From: Candidatus Gastranaerophilales bacterium
GTDB taxonomy: Bacteria > Cyanobacteriota > Vampirovibrionia > Gastranaerophilales > Gastranaerophilaceae
NCBI GenBank assembly: GCA_944325825.1
Contig: CALVBP010000015.1
Location: forward strand, 1 to 41,818
Length of the DNA stretch: 41,818 bases
Direction of reading: 5' to 3'
Shown: piece after piece, positions 25,190 to 32,624 of the stretch
Position numbering within the stretch: position 1 is the first letter of the stretch
How the letters are laid out: the number at the start of each line of letters is the position of its first letter
Made by a program: the position numbers and the translations under genes
Notes under the pieces: model-generated
Databases searched by the model: none
What the model was told of the DNA's origin: nothing
The model's input: the letters and a program-made list of their open reading frames with translations, nothing else

Positions 25190-25834
25190 TTACTCAGTAA
25201 GAACAAATCCGCCGGAAGGGACATTTTTAAGCTTGTCACCTTCAATCTTAGCTCTTAAGTTTTTAATATATTTATAAACATAATCTCTTGGCAAGTCTAA
25301 GAGTTCTGCCAAATCTTTAGCAAATACTGTTTTACCAATGTTATTCAAAAAGTACTCAAATACAAGCTGTTCTCTATCCGTTAAAGACTTTTTTAACACT
25401 ATATTTATATCCGAATGCACGGAAGAATACTCTTCTACTTTATCAAGTAATGACTCTTTTCCAAATGATTTTGGGGCATTTTCACTAAGAGTTTTACCTA
25501 CAAAATCACGAAGCGCATCTTCTTTCTTGTTATATATTTGATTTGATTTAACAGTAATGTTTTCTTGTAAATCTTTTTTAGTTATAGAAAATGGAGTATG
25601 TGAAATTTGGCGTTCTCTTTTAAAAGCTCTTTCTGCAATAGCAGAGAAACTATCACTAATCTCCGTATTTGTATTAGATGAAGTACCCTTTGACATTACA
25701 ATGTCAACGACATCATTAGTAGGTTTACTCTCCTCAACAGTTTTCCCTAATCTTGCTGCAAACTCTTCAAGCGTAATTTTTTCCAAAGAACTTCTCCACT
25801 GTCTTATCTCTTCCTTTGTCAAATAATTAGGCAT
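25190..25834 (-). CDS. Protein with C-terminal winged-helix DNA-binding domain
   Basis: A 214-residue protein. The last 75 residues (LTDREQLVFEYFLNNIGKTVFAKDLAELLDLPRDYVYKYIKNLRAKIEGDKLKNVPSGGFVLTE) follow the OmpR-type winged-helix pattern: a helix after LTxRE, a recognition helix in PRDYVYKYIKNLRAKIE, and a closing beta wing SGGFVL. The first 140 residues are Ser/Thr/Lys-rich with LTKEEIRQWRSSLEKITLEEFAARLGKTVEES at the start; they hold no receiver or catalytic motif that I can see. The ATG at 25834 lies eight bases after GGAG (the preceding TTG is not needed). It ends one base before the DUF262-like start, so the pair is an operon; it may regulate it or guide it to DNA. Confidence 0.7.
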   Translation of the reverse strand: MPNYLTKEEIRQWRSSLEKITLEEFAARLGKTVEESKPTNDVVDIVMSKGTSSNTNTEISDSFSAIAERAFKRERQISHTPFSITKKDLQENITVKSNQIYNKKEDALRDFVGKTLSENAPKSFGKESLLDKVEEYSSVHSDINIVLKKSLTDREQLVFEYFLNNIGKTVFAKDLAELLDLPRDYVYKYIKNLRAKIEGDKLKNVPSGGFVLTE

Positions 25835-25968
25835 CAAATATCTCCTATATTAACCTATGATAGTCTAACTTAATTCCCCTATTGGATTCTTTTATTATAA
25901 TATAATTTATCATAAAATACTTAAAATTTATCAAAATATTTCATGATGTAAAGATTTCTTTTCAAAGC

Positions 25969-26577
25969 TTAATAATCCTGTACAATTCTTCCCGGCAGAT
26001 GATTTTGTTGAATAGTATATAGCAGAGACTCTGCACTGTTTTTATTCTTAAAAATACCTACCTGAAGCGTATAGTTATTTGAACCGATACATTTAACAAT
26101 TGGATTTAATCCCGTTCCTGTCTCAATAATTATATCCTTGGCAACTTTAGCCTGTTCAGCTGAAGTATATGTTCCTATAAAGACTTTATAGATAGGCTCC
26201 GCTTGCGGTGTAGCAAGAGCTTCCGCAACAGAATCCACAGGTTCGGGATTTGAATTTACTGTTGATTCAGCAGCAGGTGTGGGTTTCTTGTCAGAATTTT
26301 CCGCTTTTTTCATTAAATCAGAAAAGTTCCGCCCTTGATCCTCATCTTGTATCATAGCAAGCCTGTTGTCAACATTATTTTTAGCTTCTTCTTCAAGCTC
26401 AATATCAGACTCTTGTTGATAATCTCCGATTGAAACATCAACAGACGGGGTGAATGATTTAATTAAAAAGGTAAATATAAGAAGCATTCCGAAAAATGAT
26501 ACAATGAAAAGCTTTAATAACCCATAATCCTTTTCATTAGTTTGTTTCATATATTTTTTATAACCGCTCTTAGCCAT
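25969..26577 (-). CDS. Membrane-anchored SPOR-domain protein
   Basis: A 202-residue protein with a short cytoplasmic basic N-terminus, one membrane helix (LLKLFIVSFFGMLLIFTFLI, about residues 20-39), a long low-complexity Glu/Asn/Pro linker (40-125) and a C-terminal SPOR domain (128-202: YKVFIGTYTSAEQAKVAKDII, YTLQVGIFKNKNSAESLLYTI). SPOR domains bind septal peptidoglycan lacking stem peptides, as in FtsN and DedD, so a role in division or envelope remodelling is likely. GGAG lies nine bases before the ATG, and the start is two bases after the DUF366 stop, in the same operon. Confidence 0.88.
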   Translation of the reverse strand: MAKSGYKKYMKQTNEKDYGLLKLFIVSFFGMLLIFTFLIKSFTPSVDVSIGDYQQESDIELEEEAKNNVDNRLAMIQDEDQGRNFSDLMKKAENSDKKPTPAAESTVNSNPEPVDSVAEALATPQAEPIYKVFIGTYTSAEQAKVAKDIIIETGTGLNPIVKCIGSNNYTLQVGIFKNKNSAESLLYTIQQNHLPGRIVQDY

Positions 26578-26579
26578 AC

Positions 26580-27134
26580 TTATACTCCACGCACCTTTGT
26601 TCCTGATAGAACTATATCCTCTAACTCTTCCGAATATCGTTTCATAACTTCAAGAGCAAACTCTTTAATATCTTCAATTCCCAATTCACTTTTTAAACCG
26701 CATGCTTTAACTGGTGTTCCTTCAGAAATAATATTTAAACCTGTATGAATTAAAACGGATGTTACAGATTTTGTTGCAATAGATACGGAGAGCTTACCTC
26801 CGTTGATTATTAAATCATCACCCTTTCTTACGACAAAGATACCTCTTTCTTCAAGCAGCTCCTTTATTATAGTTATGAGCAATCTTTGTCTTAAAACACC
26901 TTCAGTCAAATTCGGACCGAACTGCTCTGATATAAAACTAAGCATAGATTTGCTATAAATAGGCTCATTATTAATAACATCTTCCAAATCAACCATTTCA
27001 CTTAAGTCAACTTTGCACTCGCCGATAAAAGCTACAATTGAATCTCCTTGAATATTAAAATTCTTATAAATCCAATGCGGTGAAAGCTGTGAACCTATAT
27101 ATTTAATCTCTTCTTCTATAAATTTAGTTTTCAT
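26580..27134 (-). CDS. DUF366 family protein
   Basis: A 184-residue protein of the DUF366 family, biochemical role unknown. Recognised from LSPHWIYKNFNIQGDSIVAFIGECKVDLSEMVDLED, SKSMLSFISEQFGPNL, RQRLLI, VRKGDDLIINGGKLSVSIATKSVTSVLIHTGLNI and TPVKACGL. The conserved RxGDDL and KLSVSIAT strings suggest an enzyme rather than a structural protein (inference). I use the ATG at 27134, just after a GGGGAA sequence; a TTG nine bases upstream is possible. It overlaps the end of queC by 11 bases, so the two are co-translated, which hints at a link with deazapurine or tRNA metabolism. Confidence 0.8.
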   Translation of the reverse strand: MKTKFIEEEIKYIGSQLSPHWIYKNFNIQGDSIVAFIGECKVDLSEMVDLEDVINNEPIYSKSMLSFISEQFGPNLTEGVLRQRLLITIIKELLEERGIFVVRKGDDLIINGGKLSVSIATKSVTSVLIHTGLNIISEGTPVKACGLKSELGIEDIKEFALEVMKRYSEELEDIVLSGTKVRGV

Positions 27135-27801
27135 TTTCCCCAAATAATATATTAATATAATTATAACAGTTGTTATTTTTAAGCGCTTTTATTAAATGCT
27201 GACAAGACTCGCATTTGCCGCAATGTATACTCCCCGAATTATAACAACTTCTTACATAATCTAAAGGAATATTATCCCTCACTGCAATTTTAACTATATC
27301 ATCCTTGCTATAATTAATCAAGGGGGCTATAACTTTGGGGTGAACCAGAGTTGAAGTCTTAAAAACTTCTGTTACAGAAGCTCTGAACGCTTCCGTATTA
27401 TCAGAAAAAGTCTCCCCCTCGTCTTTATTAGCTCCATATAATATAAATTCATATCCGAATGAGTCACAAAAAGCTGCTGCAATATTCAGAAAAAGTGCAT
27501 TTCTGTTCGGAACCCATACTTGAGCCGCACTTTCTTTTGTATTTAAATCTCTTTCCGGAACCTCACCACGTACCAGAGCCGTATTTGTTATATCTTTTAA
27601 CCAATCAAGGTTAATAACTTTATGTTCTACATTATAGTAATCTGCCGCTTTATGAGCGCATTCAATTTCAGCTTGAGCCGTTTTCTGCCCATAATTAAAA
27701 GTCAGTGCAAGCTCAACATCATAATTAGTATGTTTTTTAGAATATCCCAGTGTGACAAGAGAATCCAATCCGCCTGATAATAATATTATTGATTTACTCA
27801 T
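27124..27801 (-). CDS. queC: 7-cyano-7-deazaguanine (preQ0) synthase
   Basis: QueC converts 7-carboxy-7-deazaguanine to preQ0 with ATP and ammonia, on the way to queuosine in tRNA. The 225-residue protein has the PP-loop ILLSGGLDSLVTLGY at the N-terminus, FNYGQKTAQAEIECAHKAADYY, WVPNRNALFLNIAAAFCDSFGYEFILYGANKDEG and a C-terminal zinc site with CYNSGSIHCGKCESCQH (four cysteines). I choose the ATG at 27801, which overlaps the HEAT gene by eight bases and has GAGG upstream; a longer frame to 27819 would overlap more. queD, queE and queF are not in the window. Confidence 0.95.
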   Translation of the reverse strand: MSKSIILLSGGLDSLVTLGYSKKHTNYDVELALTFNYGQKTAQAEIECAHKAADYYNVEHKVINLDWLKDITNTALVRGEVPERDLNTKESAAQVWVPNRNALFLNIAAAFCDSFGYEFILYGANKDEGETFSDNTEAFRASVTEVFKTSTLVHPKVIAPLINYSKDDIVKIAVRDNIPLDYVRSCYNSGSIHCGKCESCQHLIKALKNNNCYNYINILFGENEN

Positions 27802-28729
27802 CAGCTGCCTCATACTCATTAATTAATTCTAATGCTTCATCTTTAAGAGAGTCAGGATAATCTCCGTTTACAACTTCATTCAGAATTTCTTTACCATTAA
27901 TATTATATAAAGCTATTAATGCATTTTTTCGGACATCTTCATCTTCATCTAAAAGAGAGGGTTTTATTAAATCATATGATTCTTCATCCTCACTATTCAT
28001 AATAGCTTCAATCGCATTAATTCTTACTATAGGAGAAGAATCCATCAGTGATATTTTTAAAGCTTTTATAACCTTTTTATTATTTATATTTAGCTTTCCC
28101 AAAGCTTCGACAATTTTTTCTTTTAAAAACGTAAATTTATCCAAAAATGCTTGCTTTGATTCTAAAATTGATATCAAAGGATCAATTGCTGATGTGTCCC
28201 CAAGCATACCAAGTGCTGTTGTTGCTGTTTCTTTTAGGTATACAGATTTTTCTTCTTCATCTTTTAGAACATTTATAAGAGGCTCTACAGCATATTGGTC
28301 TCCAATTCTGCCTAAAGCATCTGCACAAGCCAGACGAATTTTATAATTCTCATTTTTATTATTCAAACAATATAACAAAACACCCAAAGCTGAGTTATCT
28401 TTGTAATTTGATATGGCTTTTGCGCACATAACCCTTAAGTTTATTATTGCATCATTTTCAATATTGTCAGCAGTCCGTTTATTAACTAACATATCCAGCA
28501 ATATATTCATTGTCGAAACAGACTTATAATCATTTGAAAAGCTAATTACATTAATTAATATATCCGGGTCAGAAATATTTTGTAAGCAATAATTATAAAT
28601 TTCTACCAGCTCCTTAGCATCATAAAACTCTTCTAAACCGGCAATATTTTTGACAACTAAAGGCGATGAAGCACTGCCGACTCCGCATTTTTCAAGTATT
28701 GACTTGTAATCAAGAACCCTATTGCTCAC
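27794..28729 (-). CDS. HEAT-repeat protein (PBS-lyase-type repeats)
   Basis: A 311-residue protein built of HEAT-like repeats: ALGVLLYCLNNKNENYKIRLACADALGRIGDQYAVEPLINVLKDEEEKSVYLKETATTALGMLGDTSAIDPLISIL and DSSPIVRINAIEAIMNSEDEESYDLIKPSLLDEDEDVRKNALIALYNI. The acidic C-terminus ends YEAADE. This repeat type takes its name from phycobilisome lyases but is widespread as a protein-binding scaffold, and no phycobilisome gene is seen here. The start codon is GTG at 28729 without a visible Shine-Dalgarno sequence. It leads the operon HEAT-queC-DUF366-SPOR. Confidence 0.88.
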   Translation of the reverse strand: MSNRVLDYKSILEKCGVGSASSPLVVKNIAGLEEFYDAKELVEIYNYCLQNISDPDILINVISFSNDYKSVSTMNILLDMLVNKRTADNIENDAIINLRVMCAKAISNYKDNSALGVLLYCLNNKNENYKIRLACADALGRIGDQYAVEPLINVLKDEEEKSVYLKETATTALGMLGDTSAIDPLISILESKQAFLDKFTFLKEKIVEALGKLNINNKKVIKALKISLMDSSPIVRINAIEAIMNSEDEESYDLIKPSLLDEDEDVRKNALIALYNINGKEILNEVVNGDYPDSLKDEALELINEYEAADE

Positions 28730-28763
28730 ACAAAAAAGATACTATAAAAGTCTTATTTTAGCA

Positions 28764-28772
28764 ATTATAACA
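28764..28772 (-). promoter_or_regulatory. Extended -10 promoter of the HEAT-queC operon
   Basis: On the minus strand TGTTATAAT is a perfect extended -10 (TGnTATAAT), placing a transcript start near 28757 and a leader of about 28 bases. No consensus -35 is present. A second weaker TATAGT lies nearer the GTG. I see no preQ1 riboswitch in the upstream region 28730-28895. Confidence 0.45.
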
Positions 28773-28895
28773 GGCTTTTTAACCCCAATTTATTAAATAA
28801 TAGTTAATATTTCTTAACATATTTAAATAAAAAAAGCAATTTTTAAAAATACATAAACTTTATATATATAAGCAGATTATTTAAAGGAGCATATA

Positions 28896-29099
28896 ATGAA
28901 AGAAGAAGAATTAAATGCTAAAATGTCCGTAATTTCAGATCCTATTAAAAATGTTTATAAAATTAATTCCAGAAAAGATATTGAAGAAATCCAACGTATC
29001 TGCAGAATTTTTAATATTTCTGAACAGCAAGGAAATAAACACAAAATGCTTTCTATTAAAAATCTTGCTACATTCAGACTTGTATTAAGTAATAATTAA
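28896..29099 (+). CDS. Small protein of unknown function
   Basis: A 67-residue soluble protein, mostly helical and basic, without recognised motifs (SRKDIEEIQRICRIFNISEQQGNKHKML). AAAGGAG sits ahead of the ATG at a good distance, and an intrinsic terminator follows the stop, which together support a real, separately transcribed gene. Two cysteines are not arranged as a metal site, as only one lies in the helical part. It is divergent from the HEAT operon. Confidence 0.7.
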   Translation: MKEEELNAKMSVISDPIKNVYKINSRKDIEEIQRICRIFNISEQQGNKHKMLSIKNLATFRLVLSNN

Positions 29100-29108
29100 T
29101 AAATAACG

Positions 29109-29134
29109 AAAAGAGCCTCTATTGAGGGTCTTTT
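29109..29134. terminator. Bidirectional terminator between convergent genes
   Basis: AAAAGAGCCTC (29109-29119) pairs with GAGGGTCTTTT (29124-29134) with one mismatch around a TATT loop. T-runs follow on the plus strand and, by complement, on the minus strand. It serves the 28896 gene; on the minus strand it overlaps the stop codon of the 29119 gene. Confidence 0.65.
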
Positions 29135-30030
29135 GTTTGATATAACTTAGGTTCCACATACTTGTCTATTAAGACATGTTCAACGAAATTATCAATCGGT
29201 TTAATGGCGCATCCAACAGCAATAAAACCTCCAAGAGTCTTTATAAATTTGCCTTTCAGGTTTTTTCCTCTCTGAAATTTGCTTAAAGCCGATTTTACCG
29301 CAACATTTGGAGTCTGCCCTTTTTTAATGTACTTAAGATACTGCAAATATAATTTAGTAGATTCCATATTCTCGGAAGGATTTATTAAGTCCTTTCTTTT
29401 TTGTATTAAATCTTTTATAGTTTTTTCTGCATACTCTTCAACATTATCCTCTTTATGCAGTTTTAGGCTTTTCTTAATTTTTCTAAATCCATTTTTAAAT
29501 ATATTCCCTGAATGTTTATTGTAATCCAGGTTACTGTGCACAATATTCAAAAATTCCTTAACACATTCATTATCTTTATTTTCGAAAGCATGCATTTTCC
29601 CGTTTGCAATGAAAGTTAATGCAATGTTAGAAACTTTTTCTTGATTATTTATACTGATTTTATCTTTTCCTAATCGGCCAAGACCTGATACAATATTTTG
29701 TCCGATTTTAATGGCCACGACAGGTAATATTAAACTTGCTACTCCCTGAAAAATTGCTTGTTTTAAAAATCGCCTAGAATCAGGGCTATACTCAGTTTTA
29801 TCATTTTTATATTTATCATACACATCTGCTCCAATATACAAAAATACTGGTGCCCAAAACAACGTAGCAGCATCACCTATTAGAGGCCTTAAACCTTCTC
29901 CGATCTCGCTTGTATAAGCAGTTCCTCTTAGAGGCCATCTCATTAAGGGGTCTTTATAATTTCCATCCGGATTGGTTGATTTATTATCAGCCCTATATCT
30001 GGCATTATTTGTGTTAACAGGTAATATCAC
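29119..30030 (-). CDS. Putative membrane-associated protein, unknown function
   Basis: A 303-residue protein I cannot place. A polar N-terminus (residues 1-45, NPDGNYKDPLMRWPLRGTAYTSEIG) is followed by two hydrophobic stretches (about 55-70, DAATLFWAPVFLYIGADVY; about 92-112, FQGVASLILPVVAIKIGQNIV). A long Lys-rich helical part (140-265) and a weak hydrophobic stretch (TLGGFIAVGCAI, about 268-280) complete it. There is no signal peptide. The start is GTG at 30030 with GGAGG seven bases upstream. Its unusual N-terminal pattern suggests a lineage-specific protein. It is divergent from the 30168 gene, with 137 bases between them. Confidence 0.7.
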   Translation of the reverse strand: MILPVNTNNARYRADNKSTNPDGNYKDPLMRWPLRGTAYTSEIGEGLRPLIGDAATLFWAPVFLYIGADVYDKYKNDKTEYSPDSRRFLKQAIFQGVASLILPVVAIKIGQNIVSGLGRLGKDKISINNQEKVSNIALTFIANGKMHAFENKDNECVKEFLNIVHSNLDYNKHSGNIFKNGFRKIKKSLKLHKEDNVEEYAEKTIKDLIQKRKDLINPSENMESTKLYLQYLKYIKKGQTPNVAVKSALSKFQRGKNLKGKFIKTLGGFIAVGCAIKPIDNFVEHVLIDKYVEPKLYQTKDPQ

Positions 30031-30112
30031 CTATACCTCCATTTTCGACTAGCGATTACATTTTATAATAAACCTATGTTAAGAATTGTAACAAAACAAG
30101 CAAGAGGTGAAA

Positions 30113-30141
30113 TTGAATATTTTTTAAATACTTTATATATA
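30113..30141 (+). promoter_or_regulatory. Promoter of the 30168 gene
   Basis: TTGAAT (30113-30118), exactly 17 bases, then TATATA (30136-30141), followed after about 25 bases by the ATG at 30168 with AAAGGT upstream. Spacing and both boxes are close to consensus. Confidence 0.55.
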
Positions 30142-30167
30142 CGTAAGATAAAAAAAGGTATAAGAAA

Positions 30168-30599
30168 ATGGCAAACACAGCAGCTTTATTAGGAAATTTA
30201 TTAGCAACTAACGCTGATATCAATTACTATACTCAGCAGTCAATTTATTGGAATGCTAAATATGAAGCTAACAGCGCTAAGTTGGAAGAACAAGTTAAAT
30301 ATGAAGAAAAATGGCAGGGTGCATTTGATTCTGCTATTGATAATACAAAATCATTAACAGCAGGCGGAGTAACAGTTGCCGAAGGCAATAAAAATGAAAT
30401 GGTAGCGGATGCTTACGCTCACGCTAAGGTAGCAAAATATGATGAAGAACTTTCACTAGAACTTGCTGACCTTGATATTGAATATGATACGATGAAAAGT
30501 ATGTATGATACTATGTTAGAGCAATTGAGAGCTCAACAAGAAGGCGAAAAGACTGCAACTTCTACAGCAGCTCAAGATACAGGCTTATTACAACAATAA
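30168..30599 (+). CDS. Small Ala/Glu-rich coiled-coil protein, unknown function
   Basis: A 143-residue protein. The N-terminus MANTAALLGNLLATNADINYYTQQSIYWNAKYEANSAKLEEQ is helical and amphipathic with several aromatics. The middle has a short glycine-containing turn (SLTAGGVTVAEGNK). The C-terminus (95-130, KYDEELSLELADLDIEYDTMKSMYDTMLEQLRAQQEGEK) is an acidic coiled coil, followed by a low-complexity Thr/Ala/Gln tail. No signal peptide, membrane helix or cysteine. It resembles small filament or secretion-apparatus subunits in length and composition, but that is inference. It has its own promoter and is similar in style to the protein at 143-895. Confidence 0.75.
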   Translation: MANTAALLGNLLATNADINYYTQQSIYWNAKYEANSAKLEEQVKYEEKWQGAFDSAIDNTKSLTAGGVTVAEGNKNEMVADAYAHAKVAKYDEELSLELADLDIEYDTMKSMYDTMLEQLRAQQEGEKTATSTAAQDTGLLQQ

Positions 30600-30623
30600 G
30601 GTTTAAATCGGAGGTAATATTCT

Positions 30624-31445
30624 TTATTCATAAACCTTTGAAGCATTGTACATCAAAGATGCAATGGTCATCGGACCAACACCGCCGGGTACAGGTGATA
30701 TATATCCGGCAGAACTTGACACTAAATCAAAATCAACATCCCCCGTAAGTCGGCCGTTTGAGTCTTTAAATATTCCAACGTCGACAATAACAGAATTTTT
30801 CTTATCCATCTTACATCTTACAATTTTATTTCCAACCGCAGATATTACGATATCAGCGGTTTTTATTTTGCTCTCAAGATTTTTTGTATATGAATGGCAA
30901 ACAGTTACCGTCGCATTCCTTTTCAACAGCATTTGTGCCATCGGCTTGCCTACAATATTTGAGCGGCCAATAACTACGGCATCAGCGCCTTCAATAGGTA
31001 TTTTATATTCATCAAGAAGCATAATAATTCCTTGTGGAGTTGCAGGGTAAAAATAGGGTTCTAAGCCTATAGCCAGACGTCCTACATTCTCAGGGGTAAA
31101 GCCATCAACATCTTTCTTAGGTGAAATTGCTGTTACTACTTTATTCTTATCTATATGCACAGGAAGCGGCAGTTGAACCAGAATACCTGTAATATCTGAA
31201 TCCTCGTTATATTCCTTAATTTTATTTAACAATATTTCTTCTGATATACTATCAGGCAGGTTTATTATAGTTGATTTAATTCCTACCTTTTGTGCCGCAA
31301 TCTGTTTATTTTTAACATAAATTTTGCTTGCCGGGTCATCTCCGATGAGAATAACAACTAAATGAGGCAGTTTAGGTAATGTAGAAACTTTATCACGAAC
31401 TAGTTCTAATACTTTTATTGATACAGATTTCCCGTCCAAAATCAT
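30624..31445 (-). CDS. folD: Methylene-THF dehydrogenase/methenyl-THF cyclohydrolase
   Basis: FolD interconverts 5,10-methylene-, methenyl- and 10-formyl-tetrahydrofolate with NADP. The 273-residue protein has LVVILIGDDPASKIYVKNKQIAAQKVGI with the catalytic lysine and tyrosine, GILVQLPLPVHIDKNKV, SPKKDVDGFTPENVGRLAIG, the Rossmann segment DAVVIGRSNIVGKPMAQMLLKRNATVTVCHS, and VPGGVGPMTIASLMYNA near the end. Its ATG overlaps the CooC-like gene by four bases (ATGA). It connects to the glycine cleavage system in this window, which yields methylene-THF. Confidence 0.96.
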   Translation of the reverse strand: MILDGKSVSIKVLELVRDKVSTLPKLPHLVVILIGDDPASKIYVKNKQIAAQKVGIKSTIINLPDSISEEILLNKIKEYNEDSDITGILVQLPLPVHIDKNKVVTAISPKKDVDGFTPENVGRLAIGLEPYFYPATPQGIIMLLDEYKIPIEGADAVVIGRSNIVGKPMAQMLLKRNATVTVCHSYTKNLESKIKTADIVISAVGNKIVRCKMDKKNSVIVDVGIFKDSNGRLTGDVDFDLVSSSAGYISPVPGGVGPMTIASLMYNASKVYE

Positions 31446-32197
31446 CTGTCATTCTCCTGTGGTAGATTCAATCGGAAATACAAATGGCTGACAGCATCTT
31501 GAACAATCTTTGAATCTCTGCTTATAGACCCATTAGCCAACTCAGAATCATAAGGAATAGATCCTAATATTTCCATATCAGATTCATTTATCAAGTTATA
31601 GACCTGACTCATGTCTTTATTTTCCGCCTTATTAATAATAATACCCAGCTGGCCTCCGGCAGCATATTTAGCTGAATATTCATCAATACGTTTAGCCAGA
31701 TTAATTGATTCTATTAACGGATTAGCAATAATCAGAGTTAAATCAATATCTGTGTCTACTAACTGATTAAGATATTTTAAATCAAATTCACAATCAAATA
31801 TAACAAAGTCGTATCTTTCAAGCAATCGTTGCAATGCGACATTAATTTGTCCTGTCACAGGGCATCTGCAATCTTTTGAACCAACGAGCCAGGAAACAAT
31901 TATGTCAACGTTATCATCGATAGAAACAATGATATCTTCCATTGCCCATTCAATATATTCCTGTTTTGTCATATGTTGCGGAATACCTGTTCTGTACTCG
32001 TGCTTCCCGCTTCTTATACCGTAAATAGTATTTCTTATATCTAAACCAAAGGTATGACCTAACTCCCCTGTTAAATCATTATCGAAGAGTAATACTGATT
32101 TTTCGGGGAAATGAGCTTTAATAACATTTAATAAAGCTTTTGTAATTGTTGTTTTCCCGCTTCCGCTTTTACCTGTTACAGCTATTTTTATAGTCAA
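31442..32197 (-). CDS. CooC/MinD-family ATPase with CxC metal site
   Basis: A 251-residue deviant Walker-A ATPase: AVTGKSGSGKTTITKAL with the signature lysine (K10), FDND at the switch, and FVIFDCEFDLKYLNQLV as Walker B. Between them lies KDCRCPVTGQINVALQRLL; the CxC (C110, C112) is at the place of the metal-binding Cys-x-Cys of CooC, the nickel-insertion ATPase of CO dehydrogenase. The later TLIIANPLIESINLAKRI and IIINKAENK also fit. The start is TTG at 32197 with GAGGT six bases upstream. It overlaps folD by four bases. No CO dehydrogenase or other nickel enzyme is in the window, so its client is unknown. An alternative is another Mrp/MinD-type iron-sulfur or metal carrier. Confidence 0.75.
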   Translation of the reverse strand: MTIKIAVTGKSGSGKTTITKALLNVIKAHFPEKSVLLFDNDLTGELGHTFGLDIRNTIYGIRSGKHEYRTGIPQHMTKQEYIEWAMEDIIVSIDDNVDIIVSWLVGSKDCRCPVTGQINVALQRLLERYDFVIFDCEFDLKYLNQLVDTDIDLTLIIANPLIESINLAKRIDEYSAKYAAGGQLGIIINKAENKDMSQVYNLINESDMEILGSIPYDSELANGSISRDSKIVQDAVSHLYFRLNLPQENDR

Positions 32198-32320
32198 AAT
32201 AATACCTCTTTTTGTTTATTTTACCATAAACCTGATATTTACACCATTTTACATAAAATGGTGTATTATTTTTATATTTTAATACTCAATATCGGGGCTA
32301 ATGCCGCCCCGAACCCCGCA

Positions 32321-32366
32321 CCAACATTCTTTCTTTTTTTTGCGAAACAAAAAGAAAGAATGTTGG
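32321..32366. repeat. Perfect 18-bp inverted repeat, left inner arm
   Basis: CCAACATTCTTTCTTTTT (32321-32338) is the exact reverse complement of 32349-32366, with a ten-base loop. It is purine/pyrimidine-biased and resembles in sequence and position the right inner repeat at 32579-32624, making the element roughly symmetrical. Confidence 0.85.
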
Positions 32367-32480
32367 ACAAGAAAGAAAAACTACGCACTGCTGCATTTTT
32401 CTGCCGAAAAATGTCAGTATTTCTTTCTTCCCTCAGACTCTCACAAAACAGGGGTGGGCGTAGCTTATACCTGCGAGCGT

Positions 32481-32549
32481 GCGGCAAAGCCGCAATAGTG
32501 AGCTTGATAGATTGTGCGAAGCACAACCCTTATGATGCCCGTAGGGCAT
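32481..32549. repeat. Three consecutive small triloop hairpins
   Basis: GCGGC-aaa-GCCGC (32481-32493), TTGTGC-gaa-GCACAA (32512-32526) and a third hairpin ATGCCC...GGGCAT (32535-32549, loop GTA). All have stems of 5-6 base pairs and loops of three bases, spaced 8-18 bases apart. They lie at the centre of the element. Confidence 0.75.
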
Positions 32550-32578
32550 TAAAACGTTGCGGGTTTCTCTTTCTTTGT

Positions 32579-32624
32579 GTGTATTTCTTTCTCTTTTCAT
32601 CGCAAAAAAGAGAAAGAAATACAC
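32579..32624. repeat. Perfect 19-bp inverted repeat, right inner arm
   Basis: GTGTATTTCTTTCTCTTTT (32579-32597) pairs exactly with 32606-32624 around an eight-base loop. It would act as a strong hairpin in RNA from either strand but has no T-run typical of terminators immediately after it. Confidence 0.85.

Noticed and set aside
28730-28895. preQ1 riboswitch ahead of the queC operon
   Set aside because: No C-rich loop and A-rich tail pairing of the preQ1-I type is visible on the minus strand; the region is AT-rich with promoter-like boxes.
30598-30638. Terminator between the 30168 gene and folD
   Set aside because: AAGGTTTA and TAAACCTT can pair but only across a 25-base loop and without a T-run; support is too weak.
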